Assembly: GCA_035048485.1 (NCBI GenBank)
Contig: CM068589.1
Location: 4,032,501-4,096,500, forward strand
Source of the DNA: Pteria penguin
Lineage: Eukaryota; Mollusca; Bivalvia; Pterioida; Pteriidae
Reading direction: 5' to 3'
Length of the DNA: 64,000 nt
Shown: in pieces, positions 24,880 to 36,321 of the stretch
How positions within the stretch are numbered: position 1 is the first letter of the stretch
Layout: each line of letters opens with the position of its first letter
Translations under genes and position numbers: made by a program
Notes under the pieces: model-generated
Database searches by the model: none
What the model saw: the letters and a program-made list of their open reading frames with translations, nothing else
What the model was told of the DNA's origin: nothing

Positions 24880-26330
24880 TTTCAAGTCGAAGAAGTAGAA
24901 CATAAATATACACATATGAAGACATGAAGGGGATAAGAAAACTAAATAAATTTTTCCTATTCATGGTATGGAAAGCAGTTGAACTGAAATGGACGTGAAC
25001 AAATGTCTATATTTATACATATAATGTTAACATATTACAAATGCAGTGAAAGAGTTAAGATGTTTAGTTTGTATGGTCATATCGTACAATATTGGGTAAC
25101 ATTCATGAAAAGGGGATCTAAAATTGCAGCAGATCCCTATATCGATCATAAACCCTCCTCAATGACAATTTTAAACGTGTCTTAATATATGTCTGTGAAA
25201 ATAGTTTCGTGGGGAGAAGCCTCGCTATCAGGAGGAAAGCTTCATATTTAGAGCATGCGTAGCGTATAAGTTGTGAAATGAAGACCCATCTGCGGGAGAG
25301 GAAGGTATGTTGCTACTCAGGAAAGGGAATTTCGTAATAATGAAATTGAAATCGTCACGTTTTCCAGAAAGAGAAGATACTAATGAACCATCGTCACTAA
25401 TTATAGGAATATGTCCAGGCATTAAGCAAACGATGCGCGCTCAGTTGTATCTTTTATCTCAAAATCCTTTGGATATATGATGTTAAGGTGACCTGTAAAT
25501 ACAGGGTTTGTAAATCCACAAAACGTCATCGATGTATCTGTATTTACATTTAAACGGAGACTCTAATGGCTAATTGCCTTTCGAGAGACCGATTCCGGTC
25601 ATTTTACACCGATTTGACACCTTCTGTGCTAGAAGGTTACCTACTTTGACTACCCCATATATCAATACATATGGAATTTACACGATTTGACTCTTTCTAC
25701 TGGGTATATGTGACGGGTGTTGCTAGCAAGAAGGAGATGATCACTCTCCCCGGCCACCGGATCTCACTCCATCACAAGGGTTTACATATGTAGACATATT
25801 TTGTTATTTTCCACTTGTTTTTCATTTTCACTGATTTTGTATGTCCTCTGGTTTCATGATTTTTAGACTTATGGTTTAGATTTATCCATCATCTTTACAT
25901 TATAAATTCTGCTTCGTAGGAGTACATATATATGTCGGCAAGAAGTGGTACGCAATTTGTACCCATCGGAATGCCAACAATCTGTTGGAACACTATTCAC
26001 CAAAAATCACAAAAATATTATCTACAAGAAATTCTAATACTTGGATGATCCCTTTTTCTGTATACTTGCTGCTGGAATCAGAGTGTTCCTTTACAGTGTT
26101 CTATGAGGAATGTTTCTTTTTAGAGTTGGAAAATCTAAAGACTTGATTCTAGTGATATTACTAAAATAGGAGATTTCAAGTATTGTAGAAGTTCCTTGGA
26201 ATTCACATTTGATTGATTCAGCTTCTCGAGTAAGGAGAACAGCAGTATTTCTTACGACCATGTTTAATTTCTGTGAGAATGTTCGTTAGTAATATGGAAA
26301 GAGGTTTGGTGGAGGATTTGGAAGATCCAG
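24880..26330 (-). mobile_element. Penelope-like family A relic with a nested family A 3' tip
   Basis: Minus-strand RT pieces: 25900-26330 holds FQQIVGIPMGTNCVPLLADI and SYEAEFI; 25430-25585 holds KCKYRYIDDVLWI (catalytic YIDD); 25228-25422 holds KRDDFNFIITKFPFLSSNIP. These are in the right minus-strand order but are split by 25590-25890. That insert is the family A 3' UTR in the opposite orientation (GACACCTTCTGTGCTAGAAGG onward). Multiple frameshifts; dead composite. Confidence 0.7.
25590..25890 (+). mobile_element. Family A 3' UTR inserted in an opposite-strand family A relic
   Basis: Matches 4070-4396 closely, including ACACGATTTGACTCTTTSTAC-type sequence and the terminal ATCCATCATCTTTACAT. 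It begins right after the RT stop-codon region of its own family (GAGACCGATTCC), so it is a 5'-truncated insertion of only the 3' UTR. Confidence 0.65.
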
Positions 26331-26348
26331 CCATGAATAGATGATTAA

Positions 26349-26810
26349 ATGGAGCGTGCTCGATGGTTATATGGAGCGTACTCGATGGTTATATGGAGCG
26401 TACTCAATGGTTATATGGAGCGTACTCGATGGTTATATAGAGCGTACTCGATGGTTATATGGAGGGTACTCGATGGTCACATGGAGCGTACTCGATGGTT
26501 ATATGGAGGGTACTCGATGGTTATATGGAGGGTACTCGATGGTTATATGGAGCGTACTCGATGGTGATATGGAGCGTACTCGATGGTTATATAGAGCGTA
26601 CTCGATGGTTATATGGAGGGTACTCGATGGTCACATGGAGCGTACTCGATGGTTATATGGAGGGTACTCGATGGTTATATGGAGGGTACTCGATGGTTAT
26701 ATGGAGCGTACTCGATGGTTATATGGAACGTACTCGATGGTTATATGGATTGTACACGATGGTTATATGGAGCGTACTCGATAATTATATGGAGTGTTCC
26801 CGAAAATGTC
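26349..26810. repeat. 22-bp minisatellite, 21 units, with a 7-unit higher-order repeat
   Basis: Twenty perfectly phased units (26349-26788) of ATGGAGCGTACTCGATGGTT plus AT, then one degenerate unit. No indels over 440 bp. Variant units (ATAGAG start, GAGGG, ...GGTCAC end) recur in the same order in units 4-10 (26415-26568) and units 11-17 (26569-26722), which differ at one base (GGTGAT versus GGTTAT). Because 22 is not a multiple of 3 and the unit lacks stops in every phase, all three forward frames stay open; the predicted 22-residue-period proteins are artefacts of this. Confidence 0.95.
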
Positions 26811-26811
26811 G

Positions 26812-27977
26812 CAGTAGGATTCATGAAGAAAGGAGAGTTTTTAGCCACTGACGTAACTAAGAGTGGTTGGGTTTTCTATTTATACAAACGGTAGTTCGAT
26901 ATTGGGGTGCCCATCGCAAATGACTAAGTTTAAATTGACCAAAATGCGTTGTTTACAATTTCTACATCAATAATTTTTTCTATTATGTAATTCAAAATCA
27001 TGTCATTGGAATATTTATTTTATATTCTTCTCGCTTCATAAATTTCATCTCATTTGGAATAGAAATAAAGAAATTACGGCAATTAATTTGAAAATAGCTT
27101 ATATCATTAAATATTTAAAGATAGTGCGGCGGTGCAGTGGGATGTTTATTTTGCTTTGTAAATGACGGCTCGTATAGAATCATTGAGCATAAAAGCGATA
27201 TGTTCACTGGCGTTGACCAGGATGACGGTTGTATTTAATCCAGTGAAGTCAGGTTATTCAGGTTAATGCCTCCAAGTGTAAACAGCTGATTGCCGAAGCG
27301 AAAACGATGGGCGACACGGGCACACTTAAATTTTTTAAATCTACAATTTTCAGTTTTTAATTTATTTCTACCGGCTCATAATATGCGATAAGTATGTCTC
27401 CCCTGATTCAATTGATACCATTGTTATTAAAAAATACCTTGAAATAACTACAGTCAATTAAAAACTAAAAGAATAGCGTCACCCTCTCTGCCAAAACAAA
27501 CGGTCCATCCTATTGTTTGAACGAGTCATTGATTACATCGATATACATAGTAAAGCATCGTGCATTATAAAGTTCTCAACAAAAGACTCAAGACCAAAAC
27601 AATGTCTATAGAAGTAATTATGATTATCCTATTTGTGAAAATTACCCCGTAGCTTTTATTTATTTATCAAAGTTTTCATTTCATCATTCATAATAAGCCT
27701 ACACGCTACACGTCCCTGTTTCCAACTTCAGACTTACATTTTAATTGCAGATAGATCTAGTTGCGAAAGGAAGGAGGGGTGAGTGTGATAATTATATTTA
27801 AGGAAGAAGTTTTTTGTGTAAGCAAAGGAGATAAGACTTAGAGCCTGTTTTAATTTAAATGATTTGGTTTTAATCCTCTCTAGTTAATTTTGGTATTTAT
27901 ATCAGTGGCATATCCAGAATTTCTGAAAAGGGGGGGGGCGTGTGAAAGTCACCGCCACTGTATATATAAAAAGGAGA
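26812..27977. repeat. Segmental duplication flank block, unit 2
   Basis: Direct-orientation counterpart of 1914-3420. It lacks the roughly 300-bp segment at 2752-3047 and carries about 70 bp around 27295-27370 not present in unit 1. The CAGTGGCG MITE is reduced to its ends at 27903-27960. Non-coding. Confidence 0.75.
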
Positions 27978-29700
27978 TAACACTGTAAAGATAATGGATA
28001 AATCCAAACCACAAGTCCAAAAATCATAAAACCAGAGGACATACAAAATCAGTGAAAATGAAAAACAAATGGAAAATAACAAAATATGTCTACTTGAAGA
28101 GCATATGTGAACCCCTGTGATGGAGTGAGATCAGGTGCCCGGGGAGAGTGAGCATCTCCTGCTTCCTAGCAACACCCGTCACATATACCCAGTGGAAAGA
28201 GTCAAATCGTGTAAATTCCATATGTATTTATATATGGAGAAGTCGAAGTAGGTAACCTTCTAGTATAGAAGGTGTCAAATCTGTGTAAAATGATCGGAAT
28301 CAATTTCAGTCCAGAATATCATTTAAAAGTCTGGATAACGAGATATCATATGGAGTAATAAGAATCTCGTAACGACCATAGAATTTCCTCAGTGACGTTG
28401 CTAGTCTAGCACATATATAATCCTGGTTGAGCAGCTTAACTGAAAGTCGCCTACCCCTCAGAACAAAATCATTGTAATTTGAACATGCTCTGGAATAACG
28501 TATTAACTGAGATATCAATATGCCGTATGCGGGCGATGATGGAATGTTGCTACTTATGAAAGGAAAGTTTGTGATAGCGAAATTGAAATCGTCACGTTTG
28601 TCATAGAGTGAGGTGTTCAGTTGACCATTAATGTCGAAAGGCAACATAATATCTAAATACGAAGTAGAATTCCTACTTTCTGTGCTTTTTTGACCTCCAG
28701 TTCACTTGAATAGATGATGCTAAGGTAATCCGCGAATGAAGGATTATTAATTGAAAGCAAGTCATCTATATATCTGTAAGTAAAATTGAAGCCAAGAGCC
28801 AATTGGTTTTTTTTTCCTTGCGAAAGCAAAGATAGAATGAATTCAGCTTCGTATGAGTAAAGGAATATGTCAGCCAGAAGCGGAGCACAGTTAGTGCCCA
28901 TTGGAATGACGGCAATTTGTTGAAAAACCTTTTCTCCAAATACCACAAAATGTTATCGATAAGAAAGTTCAACATCTGAATGACAGCTGTTTCAGTGTAT
29001 TTATTTTTGGAATCAGAATTTCCCCAAACAAAGTAAGTTTATCATGGCCTATAACTATATATTTGAATTTGCGGCTTCCGTTTTTACTAGTAAACGCATT
29101 TTAAACAATTTCCGCTAATATGTCTTTTAATTTCTGGTGAGGGATCGTTGTGTAAAGAGTCGAAAGTCACAAGACTTGATGGAGTGAATTTTAGTAAAAC
29201 TTTTTGATTTTAGATGTTCTAACAACTCTTTTGAATTTTTAAGGATCCACATTTGATTAATTCCACTTCTGGAATATAGTGTTTCGCAATACCTATGAAG
29301 GCCAGATTTAATTTCTAATATTTTTGTGAGAAGCATCGATACCAGCGATAAAGCGTTGTTTGTAAGGATTTTTGTGCATTTATGGAATGCAGTACAAATA
29401 TGGAAGTTCTAAATTTAATTTATTTGTGTCAATACCAAACGTATTGAGAACAGATTTATGATTCTCAAATTCTTCCGAAACCGAAAAGTTCTTGAGAGTA
29501 TAAGTAGGATTTCCTGGAGCTGAATTTAATCCTAATTCTTTCACTAGGCTGTCAAAGTAATATTTCTTACACGTAAATAAAGAGTTATCTGCTGGTGTAA
29601 TGATATAATGTTCTTTGAGGAAGGTAAGTTCTCTGACAACATCAGGATCTTTAAAAATAGATTCGAATCTGGTGTTTACAGAGCCTTGTGATTTTTTAAT
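27978..29700 (-). mobile_element. Penelope-like family A element fragment, minus strand
   Basis: The most complete family A copy here. From the right, minus strand: KSQGSVNTRF and HYIITPADNSLF (29500-29690), LPYLYCIP with a stop near 29380, GLHRYCETLYSRSG and motif A region IKSCDFRLFTQ (29127-29336), FQQIAVIPMGTNCAPLLADI (motif B) and YRYIDDLLSINNPSF (motif C) at 28653-28946. A one-base frameshift follows near 28660, then SLYDKRDDFNFAITNFPFIS and GRYEILITPYDISLS to 28306, then the 3' UTR to about 27978. Several frameshifts and stops; no endonuclease domain. In unit 1 the corresponding slot holds a family A fragment in the opposite orientation. Confidence 0.75.
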
Positions 29701-31039
29701 GTGTGTTTTGCTTTCTGTTTGATTTTATATTTCAGAATGACACAGGTAATCATGGAAGTCATTGGCAAGTGAATATAATATTATCATAAATTGAAATATT
29801 ACGTATTCTAGTAAAACGCATTCGGTGCTAGATTAAGTTTTAATACCACGCAACATTTCCACTTATGGTATTGATCATGGTGTAGAAGAAAGCAAAATCG
29901 CCTAATTGTAAAGAAATGACTTTAAAGGTGAACAATGATTGTACTTTTTGAATGAGATGTAATGTGCTCAACCAATATTTTGATAGTTTCTATTATTATT
30001 ATATATAGCTAATCGCTGGTGCCCCCCAAAAAGGATGTTGTTCCTTCCATTCCCATTCCAGAAGAAATGTCTGTTAAAAGCCAAAGACTTTCGAAGCTAT
30101 GTAAAGGAACCAACCACTAGGCCACGCCGGCTTCCAACCTCTAGATGTTGTAGCCATAGGTATCAGTGCACCAATGTATTTTAAGCTCACCATAACCAAA
30201 GTTTCAAATAAATTATAGTCATAGTTCCTTATTCATTTTCTATTTTTGATGGATCAGTCATCCATTGTTGTGAATTTTTAACAGAAGTCTGTGTTTGAAA
30301 TTAACATTTGTCTAAACTGGCTCAGTGTAAGATTGTAAACCCTCAAATTTGAAGTTTCCTGGTCTAGTCACAATTTGTTACATATATACATTTATATTTC
30401 ATGATGATGACATAGTAATAATAAACTAAAAAAATTAGTTCAAAATCCAACTTATATGATTATTATAAATGCCTTTATAGTGAAGTACAAAATGTCTACA
30501 AAATATTTGAAACCATAAAATAATACATACATGTAAGTGAATTACTTATATATACAGATGCTGTTGATCTATAGAAAACCCTGAAAGGGTGGGGGGTTGC
30601 TCGTTCAAAGGTGTTGGTTTATGAATGAATACATTATTATTATCGGCCACTGTATAGCTATTGTATAGCTCCATGGTGAATTCTGCCACATAACTGAGCC
30701 AGTAACTCCTCTTTTTTGTATGCATTAAGGTTTTCCCCCACTAAATTACTTTTTGTAGCTGCATTGTCTATTCCACTGAAAAATGTCTTCCTCGATGATA
30801 TTAGAATAGGCGAAATCGTTCTCAATACTTGATTGGCCTAATTGCACTTGCTGATTCATTATCTCCTGCAGTATAAGATATTTGTAATTGTACCACATAC
30901 CATGGAAGCAAAAACTAAATATATGAGTATATACATGTATCATTTGTTGAAATACTTTCATGTTGTCTGTCTTTGCATTAATCATGTCTCTTCTTGGGCA
31001 CTTGATATTGAATATGATCTGCATGTGTTCATGATGGCT
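29701..31039. other. Spacer with repeat fragments
   Basis: 29701-29800 matches 4926-5030 of unit 1. A SINE-head scrap (CCACTAGGCCACGCCGGCTT) is at 30114-30133. 30572-30648 is an inverted copy of 8575-8650 (GGTGGGGGGTTGCTCGTTC), directly followed by a family B 3' tip (30651-30716, TTCTGCCACATAACTGAGCC). The 77- and 92-codon overlapping frames at 30746-31075 show no domain. Confidence 0.5.
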
Positions 31040-32817
31040 AAAGCCATATATATGGTTGTTGCAAATAAAAGTTGAATGGAAATGAATTGAATTTTCTTTG
31101 ATACATTGTTGTGAGTGCTAAGTAACATAACGCTTGGTTTATTTATTTAACTTAACAAAATATACATAAAAATTATTATGAAAGATATGAAAGATGAATA
31201 TGAAAGATATTAGCAGAAATTTATTGTAATTTTGAGAATATCAACATTCAAGTGCAATCATAACCAGCAATTCTATGCAAGAACTGAGCCTCTGTCTAAT
31301 CTCTTATAATGGATGAAAGTAGCTTCTTATGATCAGGATTCAGTTGTTGAAATTCTGTGGTAGGCCATATTACATCTAAAAGATCTGACAGAAGGAAGGG
31401 TGACTGTTGGAATTCATGTCATATGCCTTGCGTCTGCATTTAATAAACAAGAAAACCTTCATGCAAAGCATCAATTCGTAGACAGAACCGAGTACTTGTG
31501 ATACTTTTCGCTCTCTGGGATTAGAAATTATTTTGATGATCATAATCTGAACCAACATAGCTACAGTGTAAAAGAAGCAATTCAGTGTCCGTAATGCACA
31601 AATGTTTTCCTAATCTAAGCAAAACAATAACAATCACTAATATTGTGAAAGTAACAACATGGGGAAGAAATCTATTGTCTAATCATTGTATGAGGACGAA
31701 TACAATAAATCCCGAATTAAACCTAATATGGCTTAATTTCATCAGCAAAGGCATTAAAAATGCATTCGTAGAAATATTTTGCGTCTGCAATTTTTACATT
31801 TTATAAACTAAACCTTAATAATTATGCCCGGTTTTATTATTTTCAAGGACGTTTATTTCCATTTCCTTTTAAATAGTAGCTGTACATCAATATAATAAAG
31901 TGAACACAAATTATAACGGAAGTTACTTTTCCCAAAATACATGAGAGCATAAGCTAAAAAAATCAATTTAATCACCGACCTTCTGGCCGATAATAATAAT
32001 GTATTCATTCATAAACCAACACTTTTGAACGAGCAACCCCCCACCCTTTCAGGGTTTTCTATAGATCAAGTTATTTAGGCCTCGTTCTATACCATATTTG
32101 TCGCTTTCCTCTCAATTATTTTTGAAATTCACGAGTATTGCTTATGCCTATACTTGACCAAATCATCCTTGCTCTAATAGTAAGCTGAAGCAACCTTGTT
32201 CCTGCTTTTGCACGACAACAAGTAATACCCCTCCCCCTTTTTACCTTCCTTGATTTACCTCTGTCCATTCCTCACTAGAAATGTCATTTGATAGTCATAT
32301 ATAATATGAAGACTAAAAGATACAGAAAAACAAAGCGCCAGTGTAAGCTTTCTGTAACTACCTTGCATATTGTTACGGCTAAAATAAATCCTTCGGTAAA
32401 GGCAACAAAACTCACAAAGGTTCCTAATTTTACAAAATAAACAAAAATAAAAGTACAGATAATGCTTACAAAAATAAAATAACAGGTAATGCTTACAATT
32501 TACAAAATAAACAAAAATAAAATACAGATAATGCTTACAACTACAAAGTTCGATGAAGGTGTACGTAGGTAGCACTTCCGGAACGCTAAAGTCCGTATTA
32601 CATTCACTGTCTATGATAGGAATAAAGTGTCCAGTGTATAAGTTTATAATCACTTCGATACACTTCCATTCAAGCAGTCAGTAAGTAAAAAGGTAATGTA
32701 GTGCAGTGCTCCGGAAATGCCAGATCCCATTGCTTATATACATTTTGAAAATTTCTGGTTTCTACAATGTTCAAATGATTTCCATTATAGATTCATAAGA
32801 ACTTGCAAAACATTCAA
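31040..32817. repeat. Upstream block of duplication unit 2, left part
   Basis: Near-identical to 7625-9395. It contains the TACAAAATAAACAAAAATAAA array at 32428-32540. It stops at CATTCAA where the family B element is inserted, and resumes at 35470. Confidence 0.8.
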
Positions 32818-35469
32818 GAAAAAAGAGGAGTTACTGGCTCAGTTATGTGGCAGAAGTCACCATAGAGCTATACAGTACATGAATATAAATAATATACTAG
32901 AACATATATCACATTACAAAAATATTTGATTGTAGTGCAATTACGATACCGACTTAGGACGGTCATTTAATTTGACAAAAGCCAAACAAATGGTGTGGTT
33001 AACCGGTTTACGGGCCCACCTTCCCACTCACCGTAACAGCAGAACAATCAAAGGACTTACATTTAAAAATGTATAAATAATCCTCCATGTAAAGAACAAG
33101 GGTCAACAGGTATCGCATATTGAGAGGTCATAAAAATATAAACACGTAAGGTATTGTAAAATACATAATGGTATAAAAATATATGCGACATCAACATGAT
33201 AAACCGTGCTCTGCCAGTCTGAAAGCGAGCTAAGACCCTAGATCTGTAGGAGTCCCGACTAACAGTCAGAGGGGACGAGGTTCAGGACCATGTCTCCTCT
33301 GAAAGAGGTTTGGACAAGGCCCGTCATATAGTCCCCACCGCCCTGTTAGTCAGCGTGCAACGTTCAAGTAAAAGTCTGCATAAGGCTGTAGAGGGGCCAA
33401 ATACAAGACCTATAGTCTTTTTGATGATCTCAATATCATATTGTCTATTTATAAGACGTTTGATTATTTTATTACATGATAAAATAACGTTATCGGAGCC
33501 TTTTACTTTCCTTAGTTTATATACGAGATCACCGTAAAAATAAGGATGGGAAATTCCATTGGATACATACTGTTGAAAAGAAATATTTCCAAATTTAGAT
33601 AGAAGTTCTGAATAAGATCTGAAGAATTTGCCGAATGTTTTTCTTAGCTTGTGATATCTGTAACCCTGAGTTAAAAGTTTAGTAGTAATTTGTAAATTTC
33701 GTTTATGAAAGTCCAAAACATCGGTGCAGCCTCTGACAAATCGAACTAATTGAGATATATAGATACCATATGATGGGAGTCGAGGGACATCGCCATCCAA
33801 GTAAGGGAAATTTACAATAGGAAATCCAAAATCCTCACGTTTATCATAAATATTAGTATATATTAGGTGGTTGATAATTTTGATGTTTAAATCTAAGAAA
33901 GGTGTAGATTTATCTCAAGTATTAGCTTTATTCAATGTGAGCTCTGGTGGATAAATTTCTGATATAAATTGTTCGAATTCAGGGTTGTCGATAACCAAAA
34001 TATCATCCAGATATCTACAAGTATTATTGAATTTGTCAATGAGGTCAAAACGTTTTGATTTTTGAAGAGAAACCATAAAATCCCTTTCATAACAATAAAG
34101 AAATAAATCTGCTATCAGAGGCGAGCAGTTAGTACCCATAGGAATCCCAACTATTTGTTGATATATCTTGCCATCAAATTGCACAAAAATATTATTCATG
34201 AGAATGCTCTAGTGCTTTACATAATTCCTTGCAAGTCCAGTATTTATATGAAGTATATTGTTTGTTGGAAAAGAATCCGGAGTTATTGGAAGTACATATG
34301 TACGTTTTAGATTCTCTGTGAAAACACCATTGTATAAGAGACAGCAACTTGCTTTTAATCAAATCATGAGGCAGAGATGTATAAAGTGTAGAAAAATCAA
34401 ATGTAGAAATTTGAGTCGCTTTGAAATTTAGCGAAAGAAGTTTGTCTATAACTTCATGAGAATTTTTAATCGACCAAAAGTAATTGATGTTACTATTATG
34501 AAATGCGACATCACAATATTTGATAATATGATCTTTTATAGCAGTTAGAGCAGACGTAATATGCTTCGATAGTACCGTAGTAGAGCAGTGGCTAGAATTA
34601 GATATGAAACGTGATTTATATGGACTTTTATGTAGTTTTGGGAGCCAATATATGGTTGGTAGATCAGATTTATCAGTTTTAATTTTGAAGTCGGACATGG
34701 TCATGAGGTTATCGTGCAAGGTGCTGTCTTTTGAGGTAAGGCTTTCCACATATGTATGAGTGGAGTTTAATTCGTTTTCAAGTACTTCAATATAATATAG
34801 TTTTCAAACAACTATTATGTTATTACCTGCTTTATCAGCAGGAACAAAGACATATTTAGCATGTAAGTCAGCTATCTTCTTTTTAATAGAATTTGCCGTC
34901 AATGTATTAGGCTGTTGAAATAAATGCGGATTTTCCGTAAAGTTCTTAATACGGATATCGACAATTCTTAAAATCTCGTATTTCCAATCATTAAGAGCAT
35001 GAACCTTTACCTGTTCTTTTTTACACCAACGTTTACAATATGTAGTTAAAGCATCTTCTATAACGTCACGGCATTTATTGAAATCTATCCTGAACGGTAA
35101 CCTATATTTAGGTCCTTTTCCAAAAAGGGTGCGCAATTTCTTGTCCGAAATACAGTTTAGGTCACCAGTAATAACATGACCTGCCGGTTTATAAACATAT
35201 TTAGATTTATCACAAGAACACGACGAAGGAATAGAGTCTGAAACATCAGGGTTAGATGTAACTTTATTATAATTTAGAATAAGATTTCTTATAGGCTTTT
35301 TGTACTGGTAACAAATAAGTGGAGGTTCTAAATTCTCAAAATATTGGGGGATTTTAGATGTGACTCTGTGATCACGGAAAATATTAGAAATGTTAAGTAG
35401 ATCGAAGCCTGTATTAATAAATTTAATTTTGAGAAATTGCTGCTTGGGTTGAAGAGACGGAATACGAGG
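32818..35469 (-). mobile_element. Penelope-like family B element, nearly full length, minus strand
   Basis: A 2.65-kb insertion whose ends are defined by comparison with the empty site in unit 1: CATTCAA left and AAAAATGATTATGG right here, CATTCAAAAATGATTATGG there. The 3' terminus (left) is GAAAAAAGAGGAGTTACTGG; the 5' terminus (right) is next to GGAATACGAGG. Layout on the minus strand: N-terminal domain, RT, roughly 520-bp 3' UTR. It lies about 850 bp upstream of gene copy 2. Confidence 0.8.
33324..35469 (-). pseudogene. Family B reverse transcriptase, broken (minus copy)
   Basis: The N-terminal frame (34804-35469) carries LKIKFINTGFDLLNISNIFR, SCSCDKSKYVYKPAGHVITG and GPKYRLPFRIDFNKC, and ends at an in-frame TGA. 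RT follows: LPTIYWLPKLHKSPYKSRFI, STFDFSTLYTSLPH (motif A), a frameshift at about 34200, IVGIPMGTNCSPLIADLFLY (motif B), RYLDDILVIDNPEF (motif C), a second in-frame TGA at about 33917, then YGIYISQLVRFVRGCTDVLD and NVILSCNKIIKRLINRQYDI. The order fits a Penelope-like RT. The two TGA codons are shared with the + copy. The Met at the start of the longest frame lies in flanking DNA and is not the element's own. Confidence 0.75.
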
Positions 35470-36321
35470 AAAAATGATTATGGAAGTAAACAAGTTATAT
35501 AACATACAATTATAGAATTTTTTCAGTACTTAATAAAAGATATGAAATAATATATACAAAAACAAAAAACGAATGACCCTCATAACAGCATGCATATCAC
35601 AATCGTATACGGTAAAGGCTATGCCTATAACTATGCAATGTGTACTGCGGGATATATCTGAGAGCTGTGCCAATTTTTTTTTTCTATTAAAGTTCTCGTA
35701 AAAGTCTGTAGAAAAAGGAAATCCAGTATACCCTCTCACTATTTCAACCCCTTTGGTTTTAACTCTGCTCTTCAAATATTTATCTATTATTATAAACTTT
35801 AACATTCGGCGTTGTGTGCACAGCTCTGCCTTACATTGATTCTGAGACTCACTATTTCAACCACTTCGGTTTTAACTTTGCTCTTCAGATATTTATCTAT
35901 TATTATAAATCTTAACTGTCGGCAATGAGCATCACTAAAGAGACAGAAGTTGACGAAATGCACATCGGGTGTACAAAATTACAACGTGTTTATGTTATGA
36001 CATTTATAATAACTATCTCTCTTTCAGTTTCATTTTACTCTTTTGTTCAGAAACGAAAGGCATAGTAATGACACTGGTTTTTGAGTTAGGATTATGTAAC
36101 ATTATGTAAATCATTATGTGATGACCGATCTGATAAAACTGATAATCATGTAACACAAGGAAGTGCTATCTTCATTTAAATGTCTCTATTTTAGAATTAA
36201 AGGAAGGTTTTATCGGAAACATTGCTACAAAACCTTTGGTTTACAACGGAACTTCCTTGTTGTAATCTACACTTGACGGAATAGAGCAACGCATCACGAG
36301 GCAACATAGCTTTTGTTCAAG
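35470..36321. repeat. Upstream block of duplication unit 2, right part
   Basis: Continues the match to unit 1 from 9396 to 10255 at very high identity, including the 113-bp tandem repeat. It must contain any promoter of gene copy 2, but no TATA or initiator stands out well enough to call. Confidence 0.75.

Noticed and set aside
26341..26894. Four overlapping proteins with a 22-residue repeat (MERTRWLYGAYS-type)
   Set aside because: They are translations of the same 22-bp minisatellite in different frames. The unit simply lacks stops, and open frames in all three phases argue against coding.
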